A stretch of 30,656 nucleotides of DNA, taken from NCBI GenBank assembly GCA_000969725.1, contig JXSR01S074766.1, one strand, 5' to 3'. The position numbers and the translations under genes are program-made. The notes under the pieces were generated by a model that was not told the DNA's origin, searched no databases, and saw only the letters and a list, made by a program, of their open reading frames with translations. Of the stretch, positions 10,051-20,967 are shown one piece after another; positions within the stretch are counted from its first letter, which is position 1; each line of letters begins with the position of its first letter. The stretch is from Ophiothrix spiculata (Eukaryota > Echinodermata > Ophiuroidea > Amphilepidida > Ophiotrichidae).

Positions 10051-10272
10051 GATGGTGCGTTTGTGGGCTGATCAAGGTTCAGCGCCCCTAGAGGTTGCCG
10101 CAGAACCTGAAATTATGCTTGGTGCGGAGTGGAGCTTACTTGGGCCACAGTGGACAGCGAACACCTGTAAAGTGTGCAGAGGCCGAGTGGAGTTAAATAG
10201 CTGGGAAGTAAAGCGACCTATAAATCCCCAGTATGTATTTGTTTCATTTATATAATTATTTAAAGATGAGAT
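10051..10272. other. GC-rich inserted patch (222 bp), SINE-like or exon-like
   Basis: Paralogous copies (22,900-22,940; 18,320-18,350) run without interruption from ACTGTTACAATCCAG onward, whereas here about 220 bp of much more GC-rich sequence follows ATCCAC, and ATCCAC recurs at 10,273-10,278. The patch contains GGCCGAGTGG at 10,181-10,190, which resembles a tRNA-type A box, but no good B box follows. The plus-strand frame 10,022-10,255 includes a CKVC motif and has no recognised domain. After the second ATCCAC the sequence resembles the reverse complement of the expected continuation, so a small inversion is also possible. Confidence 0.4.
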
Positions 10273-10279
10273 ATCCACA

Positions 10280-11440
10280 AAATCTGGGTAAATAGTAACA
10301 GCAAAAATCACTTCATATATGATGATCAAGGTACCTGTGATTACAAGATACCGCTGTACTAAGGAGTACCATGCTAAAACAATTTCCGACGAATAACATA
10401 ACATAGTATATAACATAATGGTTCAATTGACTGTAATGGCATTTTCTCAAGCAAAAAGAAATGGTAATATCTAAACCGCTGTATACAGTGTACAATTGTT
10501 GTATACATGTTATAAACACGTATTATACTGTAAATAACATAATCGGTCTAAAGATACATTACATTTATAGAATCAAATTTACTTCAAAATTCATTCATAC
10601 CTTGCGAAAACATGTTATACACATTATGTATATGCATGACATTCTTTAAGAAACTAACGCAATCCAATTTAAATTTTAAATTACTTCTTTTCCATAAAAT
10701 AACGGCATAAACGATATACATTTGATTATGATATTAACAATAAATATAAAGTTTTTTCGGAATACCTCTTTTTTTAGTTTAACTCCTTGTAACTTTTGAA
10801 AATGAATCATAGATTTATTCCATTATAGAAACATGATAAAACTCATGTATATATTTTGTTCGCGCTAAGTGGCTTACTACTGTGTCGTTTCACAGTTAAT
10901 AGTGAACACACCCACACACTTCAGATGTTTTATAAAGGACAAGCAAATCTTAAATTCCAATTGCATTTAAGTATTGGATTTAACTTGTATTTTTTGATTC
11001 CTAATGATAAACATTGACATGATTAAGATAATCAAGCAAATCTCTTTATTCAAATCTCTTTATAGCTTTGGAATGTAATTCGGGATACTTTAATCTACAA
11101 ACTATGTCATTTTTTATTTTTAAAATTCAGGATTGTGTCTAAAACACATGTTAATCTAAACTCTACTTTATTGTGGGTTTACAATACTAATGAATTTGAG
11201 ATAAAATAGATTAATCACTGACTCGCTATAGCTTACTGACGTTCATATACTTGAACAATATATTCAAAAAATATTTAATCGCACATCGTTTGAGTTACAT
11301 CTTTATAAAAAGAAACGATATAAATAAAAACATTTCCGAATGAATTAAGAGACTAACACAGTCAAGCTTCAATTTCAAGCGCTCTTTACTGCAAGGTTCA
11401 AAGAGATAAGGAAAAGTATGTTGCGAGAACATCTATAGTT
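10280..11440. other. Non-coding stretch downstream of exon copy 2
   Basis: Positions 10,405-10,680 match 1600-1900 of unit 1. The remainder is AT-rich, with a small palindrome CTGTATACAG near 10,480. No exon with splice sites conserved between the two units was found. This would be intron or downstream sequence of the minus-strand gene. Confidence 0.4.
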
Positions 11441-11458
11441 ATATTTCTTGGTTCTTAC

Positions 11459-11512
11459 CTTCCTGTAATCTGAGCTCATCCTCCTAGATGATCGAGACAT
11501 CACAAAATCCAT
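11459..11512 (-). CDS. First coding exon, copy 2, of the tandem minus-strand gene
   Basis: The exon encodes the same MDFVMSRSSRRMSSDYRK as copies 1 and 3, followed by a GTAAGAACC splice donor (11,454-11,458 on the plus strand). It differs from copy 1 by one synonymous change (AGA to AGG in the penultimate codon). The start context is AGCCAAAATGG. It sits about 8.4 kb from copy 1 and 13.7 kb from copy 3, all in one orientation. The upstream TATA box and TTACGTCA site are altered here, so this copy may be weakly expressed or silent even though the exon is intact. Function unknown. Confidence 0.55.
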
Positions 11513-11990
11513 TTTGGCTAATCACAAACTGTCACTTCAACAGATATATGTTGTTCTTAATCAGTTAGTAATTTCCTTGTGATATTGATATAATATATTC
11601 CAGAATAAATTCAACAAATCCACATAGAATTCCAATATATCAGAAACAAGTTGTTTACAAAATTGGTTAGATGAACATTGCGTCATAAGAGTGAATTCCT
11701 ATAGAAAAAATGAGCTCCAAGCGAAAATATTAATTAAACTCCTCCTTTATAATAAAAACGTATCAATATCATCCTTTTGGTACCTGTCTGTTAAAATTCC
11801 GACATGTGTTTGTTTAATACACATGCTATCGTAATAAATACTGCAGTGCAAAACTCATTCAAGATGACTCGACGTAAACTGGTTAGCGCCAAGCAAATAA
11901 CACCTTGCTTGCTTGCAGTAGTAACAATTGAATACTGACTGAGATGCATCGTGCAATACGATAAATTAGCCTCATTCACTGCGAGTAAAG
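11513..11990 (-). promoter_or_regulatory. Diverged promoter region of exon copy 2
   Basis: A block at about 11,865-11,960 is almost identical to those upstream of copies 1 and 3 (shared GTAAACTGGTTAGCGCCAAG and GAATACTGACTGAGATGCAT). The bZIP-like site reads TTACGTCG on the minus strand (11,870-11,877) instead of TTACGTCA. The TATATATA sequence is absent, replaced by a GTATTTATTACG stretch. The region closer to the exon (11,600-11,860) is diverged. Confidence 0.4.
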
Positions 11991-12025
11991 TTCAATTTTA
12001 CGTAGACTTAAAAGGAATGCTACTA

Positions 12026-13102
12026 CAGGTTGTAACAGAAAAAAATATACATTCTTGTTAGCGATATCATAATAAAAATAAAAATGTTGAGTTTAAAAAC
12101 TTTCCTTTATTTGAAAGGCTATTTAATTAACTACCAGAAGCAACTTAAGTGATCTCATTTGATGGTCAGGTTCAAAAGTTACGACCAGTTAAGTAAAAAC
12201 CAGTGAAAACTGCTTGGGCCGATTTCACTATTTTTCAGTGTAAACAGTTTGTCATGATTCGATGAAGATTAACAATGCAGTGAGATAAAATAAGAAAAGG
12301 CACACAGGCAAGACCTTTTAATGTTTTTAATTTTTTCATATGATAAGAATAATTCATAAATAATTTGATGATATTTTATGATAAAAGTTATGCTTTAATA
12401 GGTTAAAATGTTGCTCATATTCCAGAGTAAGCACAAGCAGTTGCATCAAAGACTCGATGCCTTTGGTGGACACGGGAAAGCAACAGAGTTTATTGCTATA
12501 ATCTTTTTGCATTGTATTACACAGTTTCATATTGAAATTGAAATTAATTTTCCTAGCTCAATTGGTAAACATTAAAGAAGTTAAGATCAGAAATAATTAT
12601 GTTGTGTTTCCTTTGTTCTGTATTTAAAATCTCTGGGTACTGGTAGTCTTAAAGTGCTTGTGTTCCGACCCAGTCATTTAGATGATATGTTGTCTCACCA
12701 TCTAGGATATCTCTTAAAAATTTGTTTTGGTGTCCCGTCCAACATTAAGAATACAATAGTCTACGGGCAAGGTGATCATTAAGAGGTCTATAATTCTCTT
12801 TGTTAAATGGAAAACTAAAACACCCTCGTAATCCTGTTGAACATCGTATGGCTGATTTAGGGCATTATGTGCGTTACTTTGCTACCGGTTAATGAATCGG
12901 ATGAACTGGCCCAGGTGGTTTGAAGGTAGGGTCATTATAATTGCTATAACTCTGCTTATAGACCATCAATTTGAATGAAACAAAGTGCATTTTGTAGTTC
13001 AAGAAGTTGGCTTTTGGTGTTAATAAATGACAATGTGATACAAAGTGTAACATTATTCTTTCAGCGTAAATGCCAATGTATATTTTTTTCTGTTACAACC
13101 TG
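12026..13102. mobile_element. TA-flanked Tc1/mariner-type element with unidentified interior (1077 bp)
   Basis: The terminal inverted repeat is perfect for about 27 bp: it begins CAGGTTGTAACAGAAAAAAA at the left and ends TTTTTTTCTGTTACAACCTG at the right. Both ends are flanked by TA (12,024-12,025 and 13,103-13,104), the target duplication of Tc1/mariner elements. Unit 1 lacks this sequence at the matching place (around 3560). The interior, about 1 kb, has no intact frame and no recognisable transposase motif. It may be a badly decayed autonomous copy or a non-autonomous element with captured sequence. Confidence 0.75.
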
Positions 13103-13104
13103 TA

Positions 13105-13436
13105 TATACTTGGAAAAGAGAGGTTTTCTACTATCAATTTGTATTATAGGTATGATATAAGACAAGCTGTGAGGTGGAATTTAATTTACTAATGTTTTCG
13201 CAACCGCAGTGTTATTCACTTTTTGATCATGAATTTTAAATCTGTATAAAAACGTTCAATAGGTTTAATTACATTATGGGAAATTGTTTGTCAAATTGAC
13301 GTTTTTGATCAGCAAGAATTTTGCAGTCTCTTCGAAATTTGCAAGATCTTTGTTGACTGCAACAAGGATTATAGAAATGACGTTTGCAATATATCGACTA
13401 TTTTCGACTATCCGTACTTTTGCAGATGAGTTCTAG
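13105..13436. other. Upstream duplicated sequence, unit 2
   Basis: Positions 13,110-13,240 match 3570-3680 (AGGTTTT, TACTAT, GAGGTGGAAT and GCAGTGTTATTCA stretches). The rest is a diverged counterpart of 3700-3790. No gene is present. Confidence 0.45.
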
Positions 13437-14040
13437 CCTGGCCGATACCCCCACAGTGGCGTGTCTAGGATTTTTTGAGCGGTGAGGTACAAGCATCAGT
13501 TTCCTCCAAACGACATGAGACTAAGGAGAAAATAATACCCTTTTTTTTGACGTAGCATTTGAAAATTGACAAGCAAAAAAAAAGTCTCCCAAGCGCACAG
13601 ACAATTTTTCTATGATTTTAACAATATTCCAACCTATTTTTCTTATATTTTCTTTTGATATTTGTTTTAATCTTTTCATCTTTTTATTGTCCAGATCCCC
13701 TAATGGATCCTTTTCCCGAAATGAATCACCCAACTAAAATGTACCTAATTAATCAAGTACATAATAAACTTACAACATTAGTTTTTAATTTGCTCATTAA
13801 ACACTTTTAAACTATTTTTTCGGCATTTCAAAACTCCATCGACACGATATAAATTTATTATAAGATACATGTACTTTGAAATGATATCTTATCATAACAT
13901 AATTTGCAACAAAACTTTTTATTTTTATTTTTGTACACATGAATTTAGATATTTTTAAAAACATAATGAATTACTTCACATCAAATGTCTCTGCTGTAGG
14001 AAAGGTAACGAGAAAAACAGAAACTATCTAATCCTTGATG
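13437..14040. other. Unassigned stretch, possible transposon end at 13,452
   Basis: CACAGTGGCGTGTCTAGGAT at about 13,452 resembles the CAGTGGCG-type ends of many animal DNA transposons, but I found no matching opposite end. The minus-strand frame at 13,521-13,733 is lysine-rich low-complexity sequence and looks accidental. Beyond 13,740 the region is AT-rich and featureless until the unit block at about 14,040. Confidence 0.25.
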
Positions 14041-14240
14041 TAAGCGGGTACTGGAACAAGTTTATGAATAATCTAACGGTGATTGAAAGAGATAACATTA
14101 AATAGTGATCAGATATTCAAGTGGCTTGAAGTCGTAGGCAAACAAATGAGGAAAGCGGATGTCTTTTTTCAGACTAACATTATCTCAGTAATAGTATGAT
14201 TGGTGTATTGGGAGAACTTAACCTAATTTCATTGCGTTCT
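14040..14240. repeat. GCGGGTACTGG block, unit 2
   Basis: AGCGGGTACTGG and the following TTTATGAAT and AACGGTGATTGAAAGAGATA stretches match 26,614-26,680 and, without the first part, 3850-3890. The match continues through a GATGTCTTTT stretch to about 14,215. No gene is present. Confidence 0.6.
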
Positions 14241-14241
14241 T

Positions 14242-14410
14242 TCCTCATTCGGTCTTTTTTACGAAGCTTTAAGATTGTTTGTAGAAAGGGAAAATAATCA
14301 ATCATTAATTCAGAAAAGATTTTTATATGAAATATGATTCGCGGTAAGAGGTACTAGGAGGACAAAGGTAAATTCAATATACCTACATCTCTAATATATT
14401 TTATTATGCT
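14242..14410. repeat. Dispersed 160-bp repeat, copy 2
   Basis: This is the second copy of the repeat at 9633-9790, with a few substitutions and small indels. It lies at a different place in the unit order, which shows independent spread or transposition of this piece. Confidence 0.75.
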
Positions 14411-14586
14411 GAGATAGTCCATATGATAACAAACAAGTTTTAGTCTTCGCTTTTTTCAGTTCGGGGTTTTCTACTCTCAGATTTGTAAATTATTTCATTT
14501 TGATCGATGTTTGTAACAGCAACTGTTAATTGGGTGCTTGCTCCATTTGAAACAGCGAAAATGCATTACAATATGTGATGGCTCAA

Positions 14587-14806
14587 CCCAAAAAGGGGGA
14601 CATTACAGTTGATGTACATTTTATCAATTCATTTGTTACAGCATTTGCTAAGCTTTAAAATGACATCTTACTTGTTGAAATTGATCAAGGTGACCAAATT
14701 TTACAACAGAAAATCTGATGGAAATTGTTATTATTTTCTTTATTTTTTGTTGCCTATTTTCACCAGTTTCTTAAAAAGTGATCTGTCGTAAAGTCCCCTT
14801 TTCGGA
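14587..14806. mobile_element. Possible small MITE (about 220 bp)
   Basis: The left end CCCAAAAAGGGGGACATTAC is opposed by the right end GTAAAGTCCCCTTTTCGG, an imperfect inverted repeat of about 18-20 bp. ACAG and CTGT follow inward on each side. No clear target duplication is visible, and the interior is AT-rich without coding signal. The 60-residue open frame within it (14,609-14,791) is probably accidental. Confidence 0.4.
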
Positions 14807-14814
14807 CTCATTAT

Positions 14815-15600
14815 TTAAAGATTTGCATTCAATTTGTGACATTTATGTTTGGAAGTAACAGGGAATATTCTTATTAAAGAAGTCTACCCAAATCGTCGAG
14901 GTCACCAGATCAAACAATACGCAAACCAACCAACAAGATGTAAACACCTCACAAAAATGTGAGAAATGAAAATTGAGGTAGATTTTTCAAACGGCTAGTG
15001 TAAATTGATGGTAATGGTTTTTGATGTCAAATTCGGGGTTAAAATTTAGCTGAGATTCCATATTTTTCATATCTGTCAATATCGTTAGACTTTGAGGGCT
15101 CTTACTTGGATTTATGGGGGTCAGACTAAGTGTTCACTTATCTTTTGTGAGGTGTTTATATACATAGACAATCCATACAACAACAAATATCGTCATTGTG
15201 AATGCGAATATCTTCTAAAAATCGTACTAGTACTATTTTTATCTATATACCATTATTTCCAAATTGTCCTTCAGATTAGCTGCATAAATTAAATCCATTT
15301 TAAAAATCAAATCAAGAAATCTTTATAATCTATTTCAACTAGTTTTCGTTGTACTAACAGTCTTTCAGGAGAATTCGTAAAATTATTGTAAACACTTTAA
15401 ATCGATACAAGAATGCCACTAATTTTTAAGATTTTAGTTTAGGGTGTCATATTTACAGTCATAGATGGGTTATTTAGAAGAAAATATATTATATTTACAG
15501 TCAGGTTACTTAGATGAATATGTTATTTACTTTAAAACATCTTAACCTGATGATGATTTTCAAAAGTTAAAATTGTATTGTTTTTAATATTCTATAGAGT
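14815..15600. other. Unit 2-specific stretch without recognised features
   Basis: This has no counterpart in units 1 or 3 that I can see. Positions 15,445-15,530 hold a short imperfect tandem repeat, period about 43 bp (TATTTACAGTCA, then GGTTA(T/C)TTAGA and a GAA(A)ATAT stretch). A similar TTACAGTCA motif recurs around 27,980-28,095. No gene is seen. Confidence 0.35.
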
Positions 15601-15665
15601 TATATGAATCAATCGCTAGCATTGATTTGACCTTCTTGTGTTTCCTTTCTATAATTAAATCATTA
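15601..15665. repeat. GATTTGACC block, unit 2
   Basis: CATTGATTTGACCTTCTTGT followed by GTTTCCTTTCTATAATTAAA matches the blocks at 4261, 27,052 and 28,165. Homology stops at about 15,675, where inserted sequence begins. Confidence 0.6.
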
Positions 15666-15674
15666 TGATTGTTG

Positions 15675-16130
15675 TATCGTACACGTCGTACATAGACTAT
15701 TCAATCTATGAAAATTCATGGGGTACGTGGACAAACTTTGCAACACAAGATTTTGTGGTTGAAATCAACTGTTAATGACCTCCTGAACAACATATTCAAA
15801 ATGTAGGAAAATGTAAGCTTGTCAAAGTTGATTAATTTGCATAAAACAAAATGGCTGCCAAAACAAGGGGTGAAATTTCAAAATTGGTCAAATCTTGTTC
15901 AAAATCACACCAACATGTTCCTCTCATCACAAGGAAGCAGAAAGTGTATACTTTTACCTATGTCTTAAATATGGTTCTGGAGTTATAACTAAAAATGTGA
16001 AAGGTCATATCAGGTCACGGATTTGGCCCTATGGGAGTCCAAAATTTCAAAATTGACCGATTTTTTTCAAACTGGTCTCAAACTGTTCCTCTTACAAAAG
16101 TCTCAACGCTTTCGTATCAATTAAGCCATT
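15675..16130. mobile_element. Probable inserted repeat fragment with 169-bp internal periodicity
   Basis: This interrupts unit sequence relative to units 1 and 3. It contains a repeated segment: AAATTTCAAAATTGGTCAAA at 15,873 and AAATTTCAAAATTGACCGAT at 16,042. Each is followed by a TTCAAA stretch and a TGTTCCTCT stretch. The composition and repeated internal structure suggest a fragment of a larger repetitive element, but no termini are evident. Confidence 0.4.
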
Positions 16131-17809
16131 AACCAATGCAATTATTGTATTTTCATCTACTAAGTGATAAGTAAATTGCCATCACTGGCTATTTTATTTA
16201 CGTAGCATTTAAAGACTGTTAAACTAGTCTACTATGATATTCATTGAATACAAATATTACATGTTTAAAAGGGAGATTGTATGTTTAAAAGGAAATTTGA
16301 AGAATTTAAAATTAAGATATATTGAGTTATTTTTTTATGATACAGGGTGTGCTAATCATAAATTATGATTTAAATAGGATAAGGGATATATACATCTTTT
16401 CCAAAGTAAAACCGTTAGTTTATAATATATTTTTCAATCTAGGCTACTTATTATTAAAAATAAGGCATTTTTACTGGTCAAAATCAAATCAAATCTTTTG
16501 TAGAAAATGAACTATTCTTTCAGAAAAGGGATTTCTGAGAAGTATTAGAAGGAGTCTGTGTTACCTAAGTGTAAACTCATGTATGAGTCTAGCTTACATC
16601 AAAGCAATATTTCATTTTCTTTAGCCATTGCCTTCCTGTTCGTTTAAATAAAATAATAGCTGGTTTAAGAGATTTAACTTTTATCTTATTGCATTAGAAC
16701 CGCTCGGTTATATTTTGCACATAATATAAACTGATATTATCATTACTTTGCATCCTTAACATAGCTTCAAATACTAGTATTTAAATAAATCAAATGAATA
16801 CGATGAATGAAAAACAATACTTAGAAACAGCTCCAGGGAAACAATTTCTTAATTTGGATATTAATAATTGCTCGAGAAAATCAATATAACTCACAAGAGG
16901 CAAAATAAACATGTCCCAAAAAATATAATTTCAAATAGAAAGGTAAAATGTTTCCTTATGACTTGATAGACAAACCAAACCGTCTGATCATTTCAAATGA
17001 AACATTCAAATCAACATTTCAAATCAATTGACTGCGTTTTCTACGCGAAAGGTTGAAATATAAACATTAAATTGAAAATTGCAGTTATTGCTAGACGTAC
17101 GTGCAGTTGGAATGTAAGAGGGGATTGAAATCCTACCCAATTAGGGCATTAGCGATAGATTGAATAATGTATGAGATATCATCTTCACTGTATTTCTTTT
17201 GCATAGCGCACTGGAATGATGCAGTACATTAATGAATACATTGAATACAGATTTTCAAGAAGGGACTTGTGTTAAATGTAGACTGATGGGTTACTGTCTC
17301 TGTGAAACTATGATTTTGAAAATGTTTACTGTTTCAGTGAAACCATAATTTAAAACATTATCTACTAAAATTCAAAATATTCATGTTAGTAGGGCAGCTG
17401 GTTTCTCAAAAAGGATTAAGTAACCTAGAAAAAATCGTGTCATGATAATTATGACTGCTCTAATCTATAACAAAATATTTTAAAAACCTAAGTAAATATT
17501 TGTGAAACCTTGCTGACATAGAGTACAAAGAGTTGAAAGAGAAAATGATTTCTGCTTCACAATCAATAACTTCAAACAACATTCCCTCTTGCATGGAAAA
17601 AGCCTCTTTTAAGGTCATATTTTGACAAGTCAAAGCAAAATTTACCTACTTTGCTGAGAGGATTATATTTCTATGCTAGTTTCTAATTAATCAAAATATG
17701 ATTTGTTGGTAAACTTGATTTGGTTTTTTCCGCCCTGAATAATTTTTAGTCAATCCACAAATTATAGAATTTATATGTAACCTACAAAATTTGCCAATGA
17801 CATAATAGC

Positions 17810-17860
17810 ACAGCAAAATGGCGCCTTTATCCCAGGTCAACTAACATACGATTAAACGGC
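17810..17860. repeat. GTGGCGCC block, copy 3 (ATGGCGCC variant)
   Basis: This copy reads AGCACAGCAAAATGGCGCC, so ATG (17,818-17,820) replaces GTG. It continues as codons for MAPLSQ before CAG/GTCAAC, a donor-like junction. The other copies lack the ATG, so a coding role is not supported. Confidence 0.5.
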
Positions 17861-17925
17861 GCTGTCTTTCTTAATAACAACTTGTTATTATTGAAATCAT
17901 TAAATTTCATTCAAAACAAATCTGT

Positions 17926-18010
17926 CACGAGCGTGTTCGACTATGCACTACGCGTGTCGTGATTGGTCGATAAACTTCGCGATCATGTGACGCATGAAAA
18001 TTGCGTTCAG
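17926..18010. other. CpG-containing GC-rich patch absent from the sister copy
   Basis: This short stretch is rich in CG dinucleotides and contains GATTGGTCGA (an inverted CCAAT-type motif) and ATCATGTGACGCATG. The paralogous position at about 22,690 lacks it. It could be part of a small insertion of about 130 bp (17,926-18,060). There is no further evidence of function. Confidence 0.3.
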
Positions 18011-18824
18011 ATGTTCATGATTTGTAGGAAATTTAATGACTTCAATAATAGTCTTAGAAAGTATCATATCAAATTTCCTCAGATATTTGATTTTGAATAA
18101 ATAAATCGGTTATTTATATATTTATCGTTGATTGTAGTAAAAATACCAAATTCTCAAACATATTTGTAATGCACCAGTTTTATTTTGTCATTGATGATAG
18201 CATTAGGGCAATTTTAATAATATTGAATAAAAATGAATTGCATATGCACAATGGATAATTGCTACTTAGAAACTGCTATATGTCTGAGGTGTCTATTTAG
18301 ATAAACAATGACCTTCAAAAAGCTTGTACAATTCAGATTTTCGAGATACATAACTACCTTAAAACCTAGGAAAATATCTTTAAAAAAAACCTTGCTGACA
18401 TAGAGTATAATAGAAAAAAAGAAGATATAAATTGTCAAACCACATGCCCTCTGTCATATTTTTCCAAGCCAAAAACAACATTATCTTTCTGAAACAAAAT
18501 TGACCTACTTTGCTGAAAGGTTAATATTTCTTGTTTAACTAAGTGAACAGTTTTAACCAAAATCTGATTATCTGGTTTATAAAAATGGTTTATAATGCTT
18601 TCCTTCTTGACCCATTTATAGTCACCGAAATTTGTCAATAACAGATAATAGCAGAGCGAAGTGGCGCCTTTGTCCCAGGTGAAAGAATATACACGATATT
18701 TCTTTCTTTCGAAAAAAGCCTTTTATCATAAGTATGATGTGTTTAGTATGTGTTCAGTCAAATCAATCTTCCTTAACAAACTATATTGCATATGCAGTAT
18801 GAAATATTTAAAAACTACATTGTA

Positions 18825-19880
18825 CAGGGTGTCCAAAAATTAACTACCCATTTTTAAATGCTTATAACTTTAAAACCAGGATTCGCATGGCAACTATTAT
18901 AGACATATGTATTGATAGAGGAAACTTGTAGAATTATTTTGGTACCAAACATTATGCAATCAGTAAACTTCTAATATAGCAGAAGGTCAGAAAGTTCAAA
19001 GTTGTTGAGCCAATATACCATACAGTGTTGATACTCTTCTGCCACTTCACTATGACAACATGACGCCTCATACAGCTAAACGGTTTAGAATGGCTTTATT
19101 AATTAACTTTTTCATGAACAATCATATTGCTCAAGACAAAGAAACCCTGGCCCTTTCACTCCCATGATTTAAGTCCGCTCGATTACTTTTTTGAGTTGTC
19201 TGAAGGACAGTACATCCCAACACCCTGGACTATTCCTGACCTGAAACAGAACATCACCAGTGAAAACAGGAAGATCAAGAAGAACGCATGCACAAACGTC
19301 CCGAGCAATTGTCGTTAGAGTAAAATAATTTTTTGAAATCTGCAAGGAGGCCATCTAGAACATATTCTGAAATACTAGGCAGGTTAATCTGGATAACAAG
19401 GAGGTAATTTGATATGTCCCTGTGAGGGTAACTTTGATAAGGGGTAATGCTGTTGTGTACCATTTAAAGATGAGCATAATGCGAGAGTTACGCTTTGACA
19501 AAGTAAAAACATTTTAATGAGCATTGTGTAATTATTAAGACAAAACCACAATCATAAATCTTTGTATTAACATTGTAAAAGCTGTTTCGCTGAATTGGTC
19601 ATTAAAATGATCATGAATGATTCTCCTGTCTTCAAAGATTGATCCCTCCTCTACATGTGACTCACACATCTGTTTTTCTTGTCAGTATGAAAGTAGGCTT
19701 TTTACGTTTGACGTAATTTACGTTGAAAATGTTTTTTTTAAATGGCAATTATATCATGTTTGGTACCAAATTAATTCTACAAGTGTCCTCTATCCATACA
19801 TATGTCTATAGTTGCCATGCGAATCCTGGTTTTAAAGTTATAAGCATTTAAAAATGGGTAGTTAATTTTTGGACACCCTG
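18825..19880 (+). mobile_element. Tc1/mariner-like element with decayed transposase (1056 bp)
   Basis: The terminal inverted repeats begin CAGGGTGTCCAAAAATTAAC and extend inward about 130-140 bp (to GGTACCAAACAT on each side). Flanking TA dinucleotides (18,823-18,824 and 19,881-19,882) are the expected target duplication. The interior keeps the 3' part of a transposase gene (see 19,030-19,318), but at about 1.05 kb the element is too short for an intact gene plus such long repeats. It interrupts sub-unit I; the related sequence in unit 3 (about 24,745) is uninterrupted. Confidence 0.9.
19030..19318 (+). pseudogene. Mariner-type transposase remnant, C-terminal part
   Basis: In one frame 19,054-19,077 encodes DNMTPHTA, matching the DNxRPHTA motif that carries the second catalytic aspartate. 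In the next frame 19,127-19,318 encodes a stretch with WPFHSHDLSPLDYFFE, matching the motif around the third acidic residue, followed by a TIPDLKQNI segment typical of the C-terminus. The two motifs lie in different frames, so there is a frameshift between them. The first catalytic aspartate and the DNA-binding domain are missing. About 41 residues separate the second and third aspartates if the shift is ignored; this is uncertain. It encodes no functional transposase. Confidence 0.85.
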
Positions 19881-20967
19881 TATATACCGTATATTTCAAA
19901 TTAATTGACCGCGTTTTCTACGTGAAAGGTTGAAATAGAAACATTAAATTGAAAATTACAGTTATTGCTAGACGTACGTGCCGTTGGAATGTAAGAGGGG
20001 ATGGAGACCCTATCCAATTAGGGCATTAGCGATAGATTGCATAATGTATGAGATATCATCATCACTGTATTTTCTTTTGCATAGCGCACTGGAATGATGC
20101 AGTACATTAATGAATACATTGAATACAGATTTTTTTGTACAGGATTTGTTTATCACCAATTGTAATGATTCTTGTGTTAAAAAGGATAAAGGATATATAC
20201 ATCTTTTCCAATGTAAAACTGTTTAAACTTTTATCAAATTACATTAGAAGCGCTCGGTTGGATTTTGCATATAAATAAGATAATATGATATTACCATTAC
20301 TTTGCAACCTTTACATAGCTTCAAATACTTGCTCAAAACAGGAAAACAAATATAGGCCCTAACAGAAAAAAGATGGTGTTCTAAATAAAAGTTAAATGTG
20401 AGTTCGATAACACGTACTTTGTACAAAGTCTTGCCTGTTTTGGTGTGGTCCAGGAAGACAGATTTCTAAATTTATACTTCTTGAACTTTTTACACAAATA
20501 GAACCAAACTATGCAAAATCGTCAATTTTGCAAAATTGTATCCATTTACCAATGACTGTATGAATAACTGTCAACAATATAATTAAGACAAGTCGATGAA
20601 TGAAAAACTATACTTAAAATCGTACCAATTTGGGTATTAATAATTCCTCGAGAAAATCTATACATAACTCACAAGAGGCAAAATAAACATGTTCAAAAAA
20701 TACAATTTCAAAGAAATTAGAAAGTCAAAACATGTTTCCTTATGACTGGATAGACCAAGGAATTCCTTGAGATAGACAAACCTAGCCGTCTGATTATTTC
20801 AAATGAAACATTCAAATCAATATTTCAAATTAATTGACCGCGTTTTCTACGTGAAAGGTTGAAATAGAAACATTAAATTGAAAATTGCAGTTATTGCTAG
20901 ACGTACGTGCCGTTGGAATGTAAGAGGGGATTGAGATCCTATCCAATTAGGGCATTAGCGATAGATT

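Larger units (their letters stand above)
9480..17800. repeat. Tandem paralogous unit 2
   Basis: The second unit keeps the same block order as unit 1: GTGGCGCC block (9496), the 10,405-10,680 region, minus-strand exon (11,459-11,512), conserved upstream block (11,860-11,990), the region after 13,105 matching 3570-3680, a GCGGGTACTGG block at 14,045 matching 26,614, the GATTTGACC block at 15,620, and the AACTTTTATC block at 16,675 matching 4985 and 29,007. It is more diverged than units 1 and 3. It is interrupted by a TA-flanked element (12,026-13,102) and by non-homologous material at 14,240-15,600 and 15,675-16,130. Confidence 0.65.
16370..20135. repeat. Nested tandem sub-unit I
   Basis: In order: a GGATATATACATCTTTTCCA block (16,385), an AACTTTTATC block (16,675), the GCGATA block (17,030-17,270), a sequence around a GTTACTGTCTCTGTGAAAC stretch, a TTGCTGACATAGAGTA stretch (17,511), the GTGGCGCC block (17,820), a TTTATCGTTGATTGTAGTA stretch (18,121), a second TTGCTGACATAGAGTA stretch (18,397), a second GTGGCGCC block (18,663), then the mariner element and one more GCGATA block (19,891-20,135). 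The same order repeats in 20,160-24,750, so this is a local duplication nested in the larger array. Confidence 0.65.

Noticed and set aside
10072..10416. 114-residue minus-strand open frame
   Set aside because: It is the longest frame in the window but spans an inserted GC-rich patch and ordinary AT-rich unit sequence, so it is unlikely to be one protein. No domain is recognised.
10461..10649. AT-rich frame with a CTGTATACAG palindrome
   Set aside because: The palindrome is short and the frame is low complexity; both are expected by chance in such sequence.
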